Both the position numbers and the translations under genes were made by a program. Positions 63,628-64,000 of a stretch of 64,000 nucleotides of DNA are shown one piece after another. The notes beneath the pieces were generated by a model, which saw only the letters and a list, made by a program, of their open reading frames with translations, searched no databases and was not told where the DNA came from. Positions within the stretch are counted from its first letter, which is position 1, and every line of letters starts with the position of its first letter. The DNA is from Rhodococcus oryzae (GTDB taxonomy: Bacteria > Actinomycetota > Actinomycetes > Mycobacteriales > Mycobacteriaceae), in NCBI RefSeq assembly GCF_005049235.1, contig NZ_SUMD01000005.1, forward strand, positions 396,467 to 460,466, read 5' to 3'.

Positions 63628-63630
63628 AGC

Positions 63631-63697
63631 CGTCGAGTGTGCAGTTGTCGGGGCATCGCCCGAGAAGGAACGCCGGTAGGTGCACTCTCGGCCGGCC
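63631..63697. repeat. GTCGAGTGTGCA palindromic repeat, copy B
   Basis: Starts CGTCGAGTGTGCAGTTGTCG and ends AGGTGCACTCTCGGCCGGCC, with GCATCGCCCGAGAAGG in the middle. The outer arms form an imperfect inverted repeat. Copy C follows nine bases later. Confidence 0.9.
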
Positions 63698-63706
63698 GGG
63701 GTGTGG

Positions 63707-63773
63707 CGTCGAGTGTGCAGTTGTCGGGGCATCGGCCGAGTAGACAGGTCGGTAGGTGCACTCTCGGCGGGCC
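63707..63773. repeat. GTCGAGTGTGCA palindromic repeat, copy C
   Basis: Nearly identical to copy B over the first 28 bases and the last 20. The middle (GGCCGAGTAGACAGGTCGG) differs. The B/C tandem lies between the ABM gene and the 5S terminator. Confidence 0.9.
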
Positions 63774-63815
63774 GCGGTGGCAGGCCGGGGGGCTTGTGTG
63801 TCTTGCCCTGGATAT

Positions 63816-63868
63816 GCGAAATGCCTCGCATCGCAGTCTCTTTCGAGGCTGTGATGCGAGGCATTCGC
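63816..63868 (-). terminator. rRNA operon terminator hairpin
   Basis: Near-perfect arms GCGAAATGCCTCGCATC and GATGCGAGGCATTCGC lie eight bases beyond the 5S end on the minus strand. The left arm has one extra A. This is the typical end of an rrn operon. Confidence 0.85.
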
Positions 63869-63875
63869 AATTTAT

Positions 63876-63992
63876 GTTCGGCGGTGTCCTACTCTCCCAC
63901 ACCCTGTCGAGTGCAGTACCATCGGCGCTGGAGGGCTTAGCTTCCGGGTTCGGAATGGGTCCGGGCGTTTCCCCTCCGCTATGGCCGCCGTA
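63876..63992 (-). rRNA. rrf: 5S ribosomal RNA
   Basis: The minus strand reads TTACGGCGGCCATAGCGG at its 5' end, with the conserved CCGAACCCGGAAGCTAAG and GGTACTGC regions and a 3' end of AGGACACCGCC. The 5' and 3' ends pair. It is the last gene of an rRNA operon whose 23S and 16S lie outside the right edge. Confidence 0.97.
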
Positions 63993-64000
63993 ACTCTATG

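Noticed and set aside
63631..63773. CRISPR-like array near the 5S gene
   Set aside because: Only two tandem copies with no uniform repeat/spacer pattern and internal palindromes; no cas genes anywhere in the window.

Overview
This is a strongly GC-rich actinobacterial chromosome segment, almost certainly from the mycolic-acid order Mycobacteriales and most like a Rhodococcus/Nocardia-type organism. The evidence is a 3,099-residue multidomain type I fatty acid synthase with its own acpS, an LdtB-type L,D-transpeptidase, NucS mismatch endonuclease, the CysM/CysO/Mec cysteine pathway, the GlgE maltosyltransferase pathway, and gene order matching Mycobacterium tuberculosis. Genus-level placement is inference.

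Layout. (1) 1-9895 is core: a partial ECF41 sigma factor, an acyl-CoA synthetase, a HerA-like ATPase, orn, tRNA-His, ldtB, tRNA-Lys, an SRPBCC and a DUF3618 protein, bcp and an M20 peptidase. This recalls M. tuberculosis Rv2505c-Rv2522c. (2) 9930-16677 is accessory: an APC permease coupled to a one-helix protein, a TetR/DrrAB-type ABC exporter with a clear operator, a second TetR, a TipA-like MerR and a DUF6194 protein. (3) 16789-26504 holds acpS and fas, translationally coupled. (4) 26505-32839 is accessory: the fas upstream region, a decayed PH-like gene, a TetR/MFS exporter pair with twin operators, tRNA-Leu, a patch that looks less GC-rich carrying a coupled ArsR-VOC-AlkD operon, and a second MFS gene.

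(5) 32931-63627 is a second core block matching Rv1315-Rv1343c: LprD-like, DUF3817, rdgB, rph, an Rv1339-like phosphodiesterase, rhomboid, cysM-cysO-mec, a P1 peptidase, a DUF2017 gene, clpS, pncB, pncA, dinG, a DAG-kinase-like gene and DUF2252, glgP, glgE-glgB, a zinc metallopeptidase lipoprotein, a thioredoxin-like/TPR protein, a thiolase, methylmalonyl-CoA epimerase, a coiled-coil protein, nucS and a class III cyclase. The murI gene expected between rhomboid and the Rv1339-like gene is absent. (6) The right edge carries two copies of a palindromic repeat, a terminator and the 5S rRNA (minus strand), the end of an rRNA operon that continues outside the window.

The genes cooperate in lipid supply (fas/acpS, acyl-CoA synthetase, thiolase, epimerase), envelope building (ldtB), glycogen and alpha-glucan metabolism (glgP, glgE, glgB), NAD salvage (pncB, pncA), sulfide-protein-based cysteine synthesis, and nucleic-acid quality control (orn, rdgB, rph, nucS, dinG). 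No CRISPR array, insertion sequence or prophage was seen. The most unusual items are the ArsR-VOC-AlkD operon, two families of dispersed palindromic elements, an 18-bp perfect operator-like palindrome at the thiolase/epimerase divergence, and the missing murI.
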